Below are positions 31,690 through 41,595 of a stretch of 64,000 nucleotides of DNA, in pieces. Source of the DNA: Isochrysis galbana (lineage: Eukaryota; Haptophyta; Isochrysidales; Isochrysidaceae); the NCBI GenBank assembly GCA_018136815.1, contig CM030939.1, positions 3,403,419 through 3,467,418 of the forward strand. Direction: 5' to 3'. Every line of letters begins with the position of its first letter. Position 1 is the stretch's first letter. The position numbers and the translations under genes are program-made. Under the pieces are notes generated by a model, which saw nothing but the letters and a program-made list of their open reading frames with translations, was not told where the DNA came from and did not search any database.

Positions 31690-31891
31690 GCTGCGAGAAG
31701 CGCGCATGAAGGCCATCGGTAAAATAATACCGGAGGGGGGCCTGACATATATTTCCGCACGGCCGTCAGAGTCAGAGGCCTGAAATTGGAAATTGGAATT
31801 AATTGGGTATTTTTCGAAAATTTTGCCGGAAGACCCCCGGGTTTTTTTGCGAATCTCCCATACCGGAAGATATAGGAAGCTTATTTAGGTC
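31690..31891 (-). repeat. ~200-bp dispersed repeat (reverse copy)
   Basis: This is the inverted partner of 25371-25543. It shares GCTGCGAGAAGCGCG, GAAATATATG and TTTTTCGAAAATTTTGCCGG in reverse order and extends to AAGCTTATTTAG. Confidence 0.75.
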
Positions 31892-32290
31892 TTTGTTTGC
31901 CCATTACAGATGGTGCCCTCCGCACCCCCCTAGTGAGTGGCCGGGCTATTTATGAGAATATGAATATAACATCTGTATATGTCAAATATTTTGGTCTGGG
32001 CCTGCCTACCCTTAGCCCTTTGCCCTTTGGCACCTTGGAGCGTGCGGGAGGCTCGGATTGGGCCTTGGGAGCCATGGCAAGGGCAGGGGCCGTTCCACGA
32101 AGCGGATCGTTTCACGAAGCAAATGCCTCGTCTGCAAACATTTTTATTTTTATTGTTGCGCGGACGTGCCAAATTATTTAAAATATCTCATAGTAGTAAT
32201 AGACTATGTCTATGACCCCCTCCCCCCCCTCCCCCTCCCCCCCCCCCCCCCCCCCCTCCCGCCCTCTCCACTCGCTCCGCCCCTCGGCCG
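31892..32290. other. Intergenic with 20-nt C homopolymer upstream of secreted-protein gene
   Basis: A C run at 32237-32256 lies 35 nt upstream of the next start codon, within a C/T-rich leader. No other gene is seen. Confidence 0.6.
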
Positions 32291-33156
32291 ATGAGCGCCG
32301 CCGTCGCCGCGATAGCCGTCGCCGCGCTTCTCGCGCTGCTGCCAGGCGCACCAGCGGCGCGAGTGTGCGGGCGGGCGGGCAAGCCGCGTGCTTGCACTGA
32401 CGCCGACCCCAATGCTGACCACATGCTCGTGCGCGCGACCGAGGCGTTGCGCATGGGCGACCTGCATGAGTCGCAGCGACTTCTCAATGCAGCGCGCGGT
32501 GCTTATGCAGAGGGATCGGAGCGTCTCGCTCTGCTCGACATCATACAGTCGCGCATCGATGTCGCGGCTCCGCGTGAGGGCTTCTCGACCGAGCGCGAGG
32601 CGCATCCGCTCTCGAGCGCCGAGGTGCAGGCCGCTGCGCGTAAGGCGGCGAGCAAGGCAGTCGCTGCCAGGCTAGCGGCCAAGTCAGGCCCGGTCGCGTG
32701 GTCGCCGATACCTGACCTTCCGGAGCAAGAGGCGGCGATGCGGGCGGGTGATGCAGCCCTTTCACGTACGGTGGCCGCGCTGGGCGCCAAGGAGTTTGTT
32801 GAGGCGTACGAGGTGCGGTGCACGCTCATTCCTTTGCTTCCCTCCTCAGCCCTTCACCTTGGCCGCCGCACTCGCGCGCTCGTCCTCAGGCGCTGGAGGA
32901 GGCACGCGCCGCCTTTCTGCGAGCGGGCGACGATGTGGCGCAAGCGCGCTCCATGGCCATTGACAATCTTTACGGTTACATCCTGGCCGAGCGCGAGCGA
33001 AACGCTCGGCTGCAAAAGCTCATCCGGATGAAGCAGGTGCTTGCCAAGAAAAAGGCATATGAGGACGAGGCTTCCGAGCGGATCGCCAAGGCGCTCAGCA
33101 GCTCGGGCGCCGCGCGGCCGCACGACGACGGCGCGGATGCCGCATCGACCGGCTGA
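32291..33156 (+). CDS. Small secretory-pathway protein, two exons, 262 residues, unknown function
   Basis: The ATG at 32291 starts MSAAVAAIAVAALLALLPG, a clear signal peptide with probable cleavage after APAAR or nearby. Exon 1 (32291-32812) ends AYE, and a 77-nt GT-AG intron (32813-32889) is followed by exon 2 (32890-33156), starting ALEEARAAF. Phase is zero and the total is 789 nt. The mature part is helical and charged, with repeats reminiscent of helical hairpins (ATEALRMGDLHESQRLLNAARGAY; EEARAAFLRAGDDVAQAR), so a TPR-like fold is possible. It ends in a Lys/Arg-rich helix and a low-complexity tail. A signal peptide with no retention motif suggests a secreted, lumenal or plastid-targeted protein. 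I do not recognise the family. Confidence 0.7.
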
Positions 33157-33568
33157 GCTTGGCTGCTCCGGGCGGAGAGCGGCTGCGCGACGGCTGTTGT
33201 TGACATGGAGTGGTTCCTTGAACGCCTCACCTAGCGGGATGGCCAGCTCCTCATCGGAGACCCCGTACTCCTGCTTCTTCTATTGCTGTGAATGCAGTCT
33301 TTTGTGTTCCTTCCTATCGTGCACATTGTTGTTGTGTTGTATAGTGTTGCGGCAACTCAATGTTTGTTCGAGGATGTTCATCGCTGCGGCCGTGATGAAG
33401 CGCGCATGCGCGACGGTGAATGTTTTCTACATACTAGTAGTATTTAGACGAGGGAAGAACCTGAAGATTCAGGCTAAAAAAACGTCTGACGATTCTGGGC
33501 TAGAGTACCACCTACTAATTCTAGGTATCCCTACCTCTCCACCGACATCGCCTTGATCTATCTCTCCA
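33157..33568. other. 3' flank, contains inverted copy of the TAGCC...CTTCAG motif
   Basis: At 33461-33476 CTGAAGATTCAGGCTA is the reverse complement of the motif at 12753, 35963, 57370 and 57455. No gene is seen. Confidence 0.5.
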
Positions 33569-33672
33569 ACTACTTTTATAAGTAGGAAGCCAATGGGGGC
33601 CTCGCGCCCCCCTCTCTCCATCGCAGACACCCCCTGGGTGGGCCTGCACAACCAACCTCATGGCAGGGGCTG
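33569..33672 (+). repeat. ~100-bp dispersed repeat (pair with 53545-53640)
   Basis: It shares ACTACTTTTATAAGT, CAATGGGGGCCTCGCGCCCC and the GACACCCCC/GGGTGGGCC blocks with 53545-53640 in the same orientation. The AT core plus the GC-rich stem suggest one end of a small element. Confidence 0.7.
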
Positions 33673-34070
33673 ACCTGACATCATACCTGGCCAGACTCTC
33701 GCCGAGCGCGCGCCGTGCGCCGCACGCATTCGCTTGCACTGGCCCCTGATCGAACTGACCCTCCCCCCCACCACTGAGCCACATACCACCACAACCGCCA
33801 GGAGGGCACCCAAGGCCCAGGGCCAGTCGAGAGGCGAGCGAGGGAGAGGCAGGAGACATGAGAGGCCAGGGGAAACACTGCCCCAGCCTCCACTGCCCCT
33901 TGATCTGCCCCAGCTGGTCCCCTGGGGGGCAAGGTGCGGGCCATCAAAAGTCCCAGTGCACCACCCGAACACGGGGGAAAATTTACACGCTGGCCTAAGG
34001 TGGATCCATTCCAACCCGCAGCGCATGTCCGATACGATCTCCGCCGCCAAGCAATTCCGCCGTCGCTTGA

Positions 34071-34772
34071 ATGCACACCATGAAGGACACCGTCCAGGGT
34101 GGGCCGGCGTCGCGCCTGATGCGATGGGCGCTCAAGTTGTCCGAGTATCGCTTCACCGTCGAGCACAAGCCGGGCGCTAATCACAAAGACGCGGATGGCG
34201 TGTCACGCTTGGTGGCTGCAGACGATGGGACGTCGGAGACGTCCGCTCCTAAGCAGGGGGGTGGGCAGCTGCTAGCCGCCGCCGTCCCTAACTCTCGCTC
34301 CACCACGGCATCGAATGATCAGTCGCCAGCCGTCGCCGCCTCTCGTTCTCGTACCACCACGGCATCCAGTCTGCAAGCTGACGAACGATCGTCCAGGTTG
34401 TGCTCTACGACCAGGGATTCCATCAACCTCTCCTACCTCGACGTCGGTACACCCAACGCCGAGGCGCTCAAGGAGGCACAGGCCGAGGACCCCGATTGCC
34501 ACGACCTCATCCGCTTCCTCTCTTCCGCTCCTCACAACCCCGACCTCGATCATCGTCGCTTGCGTTGGCTCAGTCGCGAATCTTCGAGATGCCTGTTGCG
34601 ATCAGGACTACTCTACCGACGAGTGCCGACGAGAGACGGCGAGAAGCTCTGCCTCTACGTGCCGAAGACGATGCGCCGCGCCTACCTCGAAGCCTTTCAC
34701 GACCACTTGTGCCACCTCGGCGACAACCGGATGAGTAGATGTGGTACGCGCGCACTCGGATCCCCCACGTGA
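34071..34772 (+). pseudogene. Ty3/gypsy LTR retrotransposon pol remnant (RNase H end and integrase zinc region)
   Basis: The frame begins near ASRLMRWALKLSEYRFTVEH, then KPGANHKDADGVSRL, the C-terminal end of a Ty3/gypsy RNase H domain. After a Ser/Thr-rich linker comes DCHDLIRFLSS, LRSGLLYRRV and the partial integrase zinc finger AFHDHLCHLGDNRMSR. The integrase core with its DDE residues is absent: the frame runs into unrelated sequence after 34740. Upstream frames (33984-34070) are broken. It is a dead internal fragment and no LTRs were found. Confidence 0.8.
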
Positions 34773-36025
34773 CCGCCGTCTCCACGGAGCGTCCGCGGAA
34801 GGTGTACTGATCGAAGTGCAGCTTGCGCATCGCTTCACTCGTCAAGTCCGCCGAGTCGCCACCATCGTGAGGAAGACGAGGGCGAGGAGAGAGCTGGAGG
34901 GTGAGCGAGGAGGGAGGAGGGAGGCAGCCAGTAGGAGCCTTCTCTCTCCGCGATCCATCGAATCTAGGACGGAATACAATTGAGCCATCACATGTCAAAT
35001 GTCAAATGTCCACATGCACGTTTACAATAATAAACAACTCAGCTCTGCTGGTGGGTAAAAAAATTGTCGGCAATGGCGGCGAGGAGGCAGTTGACGTGGA
35101 GCGCTTTTTTTATTAATCCCGAAATAGGAGGGGGGGGGGGGGAGATGTCGATCTGGTGGGCAACCTCTCTCCATGGGTGATGGTGACAACAGCTGTAGCA
35201 CTTGGTGTGATGTCTCCGGACCATTCAGTCCGAACACCAGCGACAAGAGGGGGCTGACCGCCGCCGTGCTCTCGCTGGAGCGCGGCGAAGGTCGGCCTGT
35301 CAGGCGGGTCGGTCGCCATCGCTCTGCCTCGGATTCGGATTAGAGCGGGGAGAGAGACGAGGGGAAATCTTCCCCCGGTCCGACGATAAAAAAATGTGGG
35401 CCTCCGGATCAACAAGAGTTTTTTTAACCCAGCCTACAACCATACCTACAGCTCGTAAGCAACTATCTTTAAAAAGATTAGGGTCATGGAGCGCGCCACG
35501 CTCCCCTCCTCTCTCTCCGCCCACCCCACCGCGCCGGCCGCGTTTGCGTTAGCAAACGGGCGGAGGGGGTCGGCTAGCGGTAGGAGGGAGATGGGAAGGG
35601 AGAAGGGAGCGGCTCAAGACGTCTTGGGATACACCTGTGGCAGGTATCTTCGGGGCGCAGTTGCAGTTGCTTATTTCTCGAGAACCGCTCGCGGCGCGAG
35701 CTAGTAAGGGCCGTTCCTCTTCTTTGACGAGAGGTCCCCCCCCCTCCCCCCCGGTGCTTTTTCCCGGAGAGTCGCCCGACGTAGGTCGGTCGGGGGGGGG
35801 GATCGGAAAAATTTGGTCATCTCTCATCTCTTTCTTTGCGGTAAGCGTCGCTTATATCGTTGAACATGTCTTCTCCTCTTCTCTCACCTCAAAAAACGAA
35901 ACTTCGAAGCATCCATTTGCACGCTGCGCTCCCGGCAGTAAAGAGTTCAAAGCTAGCGGTAGTAGCCTGAATCTTCAGATGTTTTTTTTTATCTCCCATC
36001 TCTCCACCACCACCACCTCCCAGAA
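34773..36025. other. Intergenic, repeat fragments, no confirmed gene
   Basis: It contains a G run near 35131, a reversed short block of the small-element family at 35482-35530 (TCATGGAGCGCGCCACGC), and TAGCCTGAATCTTCAGATG plus a T run at 35963-35990. A minus frame at 35113-35415 has no recognised domain. Confidence 0.4.
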
Positions 36026-36510
36026 CTAAGTTTATACTTGGTTGCGATGGAGCGCGCCGCCGCGACTCCCCTCTCCTTCGGCGCCCCCGCCGAGGCCCCC
36101 CCCCCCAGTACCCATGGAGCAGTCGCTGGCGAAGCGACCGCGTCCGCCAGCAGAGGCCAGCAGGTGAGCGCGACTCCCGTCGTGCCACACACACGGCCCG
36201 TGGCCCCGGCCACACCACTTCTAGCAGCCATGCTGGCCCTCCCCATGGGGGATGGGGGGCTCTGTGTTGTTGTGGTACTGTTGTTGGTGGTGTGGTGGCA
36301 TTGGCATTGGTCGGTGCGGCGCTCTAGCTATGCCCTGGGTGCGTCGCGGGCGATGGCTCGTGAGCACTTGGACCTGGATGGGCGTGGCCCGGACAGGGAG
36401 CGGTACGGTTGCGCAGCGTCCGCCATGATCTGTTCGGCCGGCGCCGCGGGGTGGACGGGGAGAGAGGATGGGAGTGTGGCGCGCTCAATGACCCTATCGT
36501 TTTGCTAACG
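36026..36510. mobile_element. Small non-autonomous TIR-like element (copy E)
   Basis: The left end AACTAAGTTTATACTTGG followed by GCGATGGAGCGCGCC matches the ends of copies A and B, and the interior shares CAGTCGCTGGC(G/A)AAGCG with copy A. The right part (GGGGAGAGAGGATGGGAG...CAATGACCCT) matches 26650-26690. It has no ORF. Confidence 0.5.
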
Positions 36511-37531
36511 AAAAAAAATCTGAAGACAGAAGATTCCTATCGGATATAGCCTATATCCTATATTTTTAACGATAGTTGAGCGTTTGTAGCCAGTATCTGG
36601 GTACCGAGTAATCGAGGGAGTTTGGAGTTTGCCACTTTCGTTTTCCCGTGCATCGGAAAGATGTTAATTATATTGGTGTTTGGTGTGCGGACGTCGTATG
36701 TATGTGGTTACTTTTTGTCTATGTCTATTTTTATTTTTTGTAGGCCAGCTTCCGCCAGAAGTTTTTTAGAGTTTGGCTTCTTCCCAGCGGGACACCTAGG
36801 AAGCGCAAGTAGTGAGAAAATGATAAAATTTATGGTCGATCGATCTATCGCAAAATGTAGCAACAACAAAACGCGCGGTTGGTATGATGCACGAGCGATG
36901 AGCGCACCAACACACGTAATGACATGATAATGCGCAAGCACATCGACATGCCTGCTCTCTCTCCCGGCCCCGGATGGGAAGCGAGGCGCGAGACGAGGAA
37001 AAAAAATTAGAAAGCTCGAGGGGGCGCTCGACCCATGTCACACGAAAATGAGGTGTGGGGTTGAGGCGGCCACGTCTTCACCACTGTCAGGAAGCGCGGT
37101 CGAGCCACGGGCGGCGATCAAGCTACCGAACAGCACGCCGTCGCCGCGCCGACCGTTGGACGCTCTCGCGTGCGGCCCGGTGCGGGCGCTCACGCGGCAG
37201 ACAAATATGCACCGCTACGGCCGCGGCGGCACACGCCGCAGCAGCGGACGGGAAATAACCTAGGGTGTGAACTCTTATGGCGTGGGCACGAAAGGGGGAC
37301 GGGTGGGAGTCGCGATGCAGGGGGTACGAGAAGGAAAAGTTCGCGCGGCCGGACAGCAGCGTCCTGGGCCGCCTTCGCCGCGCAGGCAGCGAGTTTGGTG
37401 AGATGATGGGGACGGATTGAAAGGGAAGCAAGGACAGCGGTAGGCCTGGAAGGGCGGGGGAGCCCTCGAAGGACTTCAAGTGGACAAGTGTGCAAGGATG
37501 AGGGAGTTGTTGTGGAAACGGAAAGCGCAGC
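36511..37531. other. Intergenic, no gene seen
   Basis: The left half is AT-richer (36500-36960). The right half would carry the 3' UTR of the minus-strand Nudix gene. Frames opposite to it are antisense by-products. Confidence 0.5.
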
Positions 37532-38560
37532 TTAGGGCGCGAACTCGGGCGAGGCGCGCGGCTTGCCGGCCGGCCGCCGGCCTCGCCGGCGCCAGCTACT
37601 GCGCCAGCGGCGGCGGCGCGGGCGCAGGTGGCGCTCATTGGCACTCGCAGCGGCGGCGAGAGCGACGCGCTCCTCACGCGCCTCCTCCTCCTCAGCTGCC
37701 GCGACGATGTTGGCGAGCACAGTCGCGTGCCAGCGCTCCTGCGCGTACGGATGGGCGCCCTCGAGCTGCATCGTCTTGAGCACTGCCTTGTGCAACGAGG
37801 TGGGACCCTCATCGCCAGCGCCCGTCGGCACGGGCATGCTGCGCACATACGCGCCGATTGTCTGGTCTGGCGCCGGGCCGGGACCCTCGATCCCGTTGCG
37901 CACGCGCGTTGGATCGGGCTTCTGCAGCAGCCGCGCGAAGACGCGTCCCCGCTCGACCTCCCCGATCACCTGGTCGGCGCGCAGCCAGCGGCAGGTGCGC
38001 GCGACGTCCCCCTCCGACGTCGTGTTGTCGACATGCTGTATGTGCATCTGGTGCACATACGGCACCTCTAGGAAGAAGGTGATATAGCGGCCCGACTTGT
38101 TCAGAATGCGAATGGTCGATTCCTTCCGCAGCCGCATCGCGAGCGCGTGCACATCGCCGAAGGCGCCGCACGTCTCCTCGTCCAGCTCACGGGCAGCTGT
38201 GTGGTACGCATCCTTGTCAGATGCCTCGCGCCGTCCGCCGAAGTCGGAGAGCAGCCCGGCACGCGTGCCGTTTCGGAGCTCCTGCATGAGGAAGTAGATG
38301 CCCTCGCGGTGGTGCACGAACGGCATCACACCGGCCGCCGCCACCTCGATCCCCGAGAAGGTGTGGCCCGGGCGGGGCGGAGGGCGCGGCGCACGCATCA
38401 TCTGCATCGCCTCATGCTTGGAGGCAGAACGCCCGGGCTGGGAGAGAGAGGGGATGGCTGAGCGCGGGGTAGATCGGCGCGGCAGTGGCGGGCGACGCGG
38501 GGGAGGAGGCCGCCCGCCTGGCAGCATCGCGGCGCTCGCGAAGAGGAGCAGAGGCCACAT
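37532..38560 (-). CDS. Nudix-hydrolase-like protein with N-terminal targeting sequence, 342 residues
   Basis: The chosen start is the ATG at 38560 (MWPLLLFASAAMLPGG), which opens with a short hydrophobic signal-like segment. Longer in-frame starts only add Pro/Arg low complexity. The stop is at 37532. The core is IEVAAAGVMPFV, the beta strand YFLMQEL and the Nudix-like box DFGGRREASDKDAYHTAARE continuing LDEET, which keeps the REx2EE metal-binding Glu residues but carries one extra residue in the loop relative to GX5EX7REUXEE. YITFFLEVPYV and TCRWLRADQV follow. The C-terminal ~60 residues are Arg/Ala-rich. Nudix enzymes cleave nucleoside diphosphates linked to another moiety, but the substrate cannot be inferred. 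The signal-like start suggests the secretory route or a secondary plastid. Confidence 0.75.
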   Translation of the reverse strand: MWPLLLFASAAMLPGGRPPPPRRPPLPRRSTPRSAIPSLSQPGRSASKHEAMQMMRAPRPPPRPGHTFSGIEVAAAGVMPFVHHREGIYFLMQELRNGTRAGLLSDFGGRREASDKDAYHTAARELDEETCGAFGDVHALAMRLRKESTIRILNKSGRYITFFLEVPYVHQMHIQHVDNTTSEGDVARTCRWLRADQVIGEVERGRVFARLLQKPDPTRVRNGIEGPGPAPDQTIGAYVRSMPVPTGAGDEGPTSLHKAVLKTMQLEGAHPYAQERWHATVLANIVAAAEEEEAREERVALAAAASANERHLRPRRRRWRSSWRRRGRRPAGKPRASPEFAP

Positions 38561-39651
38561 CGTGGCGGGAGGGGGGGGGAGGGGGAGGGGAGGGGGAGGG
38601 GCCGCCTGGTGCCTCTTTGCACGGCTGCGCCGGGGCGAGTGGGGTAGTCGAGGAGAGGGATGTGGGCGCCGTTTATGAGAATTATGTGCGGGAGGGAGGG
38701 GAGGGGGACGGGTTGGCGCCACAGAGGCAGAGCCGCCGGGTCCACCCCCCCCCCTTCCCTTTTCCCTTTTCCCTTTTCCCCCCTTCACCGACTCTGCCGG
38801 GTCTTCAGGGCACACCAAGAGCGAGGAGAGAGAGGAGAGAGTGAAGCGGAGGGGACCACGACTGGGGGGTGAGAGAGAGGGATCCCCACGATCTCCCTTT
38901 TATGTAACCCTTGGTTAGATTGAAGGCGTGGAGGGGTGCCGCAGAGGCCGACGGTCGTCGCTTTCCTCGAGCCTCGCCTCCGGTTCTCCGCCACTCTTCC
39001 CGTTCTTTGGACCCACGGATTCACTGTACCTCCTCCAGAGAAGCCCTTCCCCCCCCCCACCCCCCACCCCCGCTGCTACAGGCGCCGCAGCTGGGGGGCG
39101 GGGCGCCAGGAGAGAGAAAGAGAGTCTTCGTGGCTCTTTCCTCTCTCCTTCCCTCTCTCTCTTCCCGTGAGTGGTCTGCTCGTGCCAAGCAGCCCACACA
39201 CACATCGTCCTTCTCGAGAAGAGACGTAAAGAAGGCTCAAAGATCACTTCCCCCTCTGACTGAGGAAGAGCTTCAAAACGTGCTTTCTCTCCTCCTCCGC
39301 TGTCAGGAGAGGTTTCCCTCGGACGGCGCCCTCCTCATCTCTCTCCTCTGCTCTAGTGATTGACATCCAATTAAGGGGGTAGGTGCAGGGTTTTTTTTGG
39401 GGGGGGGGGGCTTGGCGCAAGCCCTCTTGCGGGGGGCGGAGGGGGGGGAATAAAAAAATTTCCAACTGGGAAGATGCGCACCTGCACTGAGCCGCTGGCC
39501 GATGCGCCGATGCCGCACGCCGACGCAGGTGAAGACGCAAGTGAAGATGTCCCTGCAGGCCCTGCAGAGACCCCGGCAGAGCCCGGGGGCGGGCGGGCGG
39601 GTCATCTGAGCGCCCCGGCTTGCATTCATGGTCATGTCTGGGGCCTAGGCT
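38561..39651. other. Intergenic low-complexity region
   Basis: It holds a GA-rich promoter-side region of the Nudix gene, a (TTCCC)n tract at 38754-38781, C/T-rich tracts, and a G run at 39391-39411. No gene is supported. Confidence 0.5.
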
Positions 39652-40025
39652 CCTTCAGACGGCGAGGGGGTGAGGGGGTAGCGTCGCGCACTCCCGGGGT
39701 TGCGGGTTGCTGGAGTGCTGCAGCGACAAACTGCGAAGATGCTGCTGAGACCGCAGAGGTCGCCAGTCGAGCGCCCGAAGTCAGTGGTGTCGCAGATTTG
39801 GCAACCAGTGGTGAGTGAGGCGCTCTCCGGCTGGGCTCCTTCAGAAGGCGAAGGCTTAGCGTCACGCATTCCCAGTGTTGCGGGAGTGCTGCAGCTTGCG
39901 AGAGTGCTGCAGCGACGCAGCGACGAACGGCCCGGATGCTGCCGGGGCAGCAGAGGTGGCCCTTTGCACGCCCGACTTCAGCAGTGGCGCAGAAACGCCG
40001 CTGATGAACGGGGAGGGCGGAATGC
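39652..40025 (+). repeat. Two diverged ~186-bp tandem units with coding-like character
   Basis: CTCCTTCAGA...GGCGA begins at 39650 and again at 39836. The plus-strand peptides AATNCEDAAETAEVASRAPE and AATNGPDAAGAAEVALCTPD align, but they sit in different frames. This is either a decayed repetitive coding region or a non-coding tandem. Confidence 0.5.
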
Positions 40026-40200
40026 GCATAGCGGACGCCGATCGAGACGCCTGCACGAGCGGTGGCATGGATGCATCTGCTGCTGCAGGTGTGCCAACGC
40101 CTGCGCATCCGAGGGACGGCAGCGCGTGAGCGCAGCGCGAAGGGCCGGGTGACCCGCGTAACGAGAAATTTGCCAGAAGCGGGCTCGCGCTCGAGACCAG

Positions 40201-40845
40201 CTACCTGGTACCTGGATCCCATTCCGAGAGGCCCGAATCGGCCGGAAGCCCAAGGCCGTTCGGAGGGGGATCACATTGGCGACGGGAAGACGTGCTTTTG
40301 CCGAGGGGACGGTCAAGAAGTGCGTCCGGTAACGGAGACGATGCGGAGTAATTCGTAGGCGGAGGCGGAGCCCGACGATTGTCAGCGCCAGTCGCCTTGC
40401 GGTTCGAGTTGTTGTTTTGCGATTTTAATGCCTCGGCCACCGCCGCTTGGACGGCGGCGACCATCGAAGCCGTAGTGTCTGCGGGGTTAGAGGCAGTCTT
40501 AGCAACCTTGGCGGTCTTGGTGGACTTCGAAGTAGTCGCCGCGGCGATCGCGGCGCAATGAACAATGAACGAGCAACTCCGAGCAACTTCGAGCAACTCT
40601 GCGAGCAACTTTTCCCCTTTGGGGGCCTATTTCGAGCAACTTTTGCGAGCAACTTTGGGGGTCTGAGCGAGCAACTCTTGTCAGGCCCTATCGCCTGCCG
40701 CCCACCCTCCTTCGCCTGCCACCCCTCCTCGCCTGCCCCCCCCCCCCGAGAAAAGGCTCCTGCCCTCCTCGTCTCTTCCCTGTTTGCGTTTTCCTTTTTT
40801 GCATCTTCCTCCCTCTCCCTCTTCCTCTCTTCCTCTTCCGGGGGG
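40201..40845. other. Unassigned region, possible gag-like minus-strand frame, GAGCAACT repeats
   Basis: A minus frame at 40201-40608 has a Thr/Lys/Ala N-terminus, MVAAVQAAVAEALKSQNNN and a Pro-rich tail, a layout seen in some retroelement gag proteins, but no zinc knuckle is visible. Short GAGCAACT units repeat at 40570-40680. Confidence 0.25.
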
Positions 40846-41010
40846 TGATTGATGGCGATTGAACGCTTTTCCATGTGTAGGCTGATGGTGATTGAAGGCT
40901 TTTCCATGCTGTGAGGGTGATGGTGATGGCGATTGAACGCGCTTCCACGTGTAGGGTGATGGTGATTGAACGCTTTTCTATTTTCTATGCTGTGGGTGAT
41001 GGTGATTGAG
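40846..41010 (+). repeat. Short tandem repeat of GATTGAACGC-type units
   Basis: GGTGATTGAACGCTTTTCCA and close variants recur about every 30-40 bp from 40846 to 41010, separated by TGTAGG/CTGTG spacers. Confidence 0.75.
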
Positions 41011-41595
41011 CGCTTCTCGCTTGCTTATTAATTATTGGTTGTCTTTGCTGTCTTTGGCCAAATCCCAACGATCTTCAATACAAATAGTGTGCCACCCCAA
41101 TGATCTTCAATACAGTTGCACAAAAAGGGGGGCAAATAGACAACTACAGACATAGTTGTCTATGATATTCCACGCCTTACGCCTTAGTTCTTAGTTCGCA
41201 CCATGCACCATGTGCCATGTGTCATGTGTATCCTGTATCCTGTATCCTGTATCCTCCAAGCAATACAACGGCGACTGGCGAGTACCTTCCTTATCTACCA
41301 CTTGCTCGCTTGCCACATGCTCGTTCAGCACTTCTAGGGTTCACGTTTTCCAATCTTGGTGTTTCGCCCCATTCGGTTTTCGGAGGAACTTGTGAGTCTG
41401 TTCATTTTCGGACTATTTTTTTGTCCGTAACTCGTAACTCGTACTTGGTAGCTTTCAAAGGACCCACAAGATATTATTTTAGTCTCAGTATGATTTCTAC
41501 CATCGGCACCGGCGCGCCAGAGAGCAGGCAGGCGGCGAGCAGGGGGGGGAGAGGGGGGAGGGCGAGTAGCTGCGAGGGCAGGCGAGGCAGACAGG
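41011..41595. other. Intergenic, upstream of EDR2-C gene
   Basis: It contains the near-duplicate GATCTTCAATACA (41071, 41101), TGTATCC tandem units at 41228-41253 and a G/A-rich leader from 41520. The true first exon of the downstream gene may lie here, but I could not place it. Confidence 0.4.

Noticed and set aside
37123..37848. 241-residue minus frame overlapping the Nudix gene end
   Set aside because: It is a different frame from the Nudix reading and consists of Arg/Ser/Pro low complexity.
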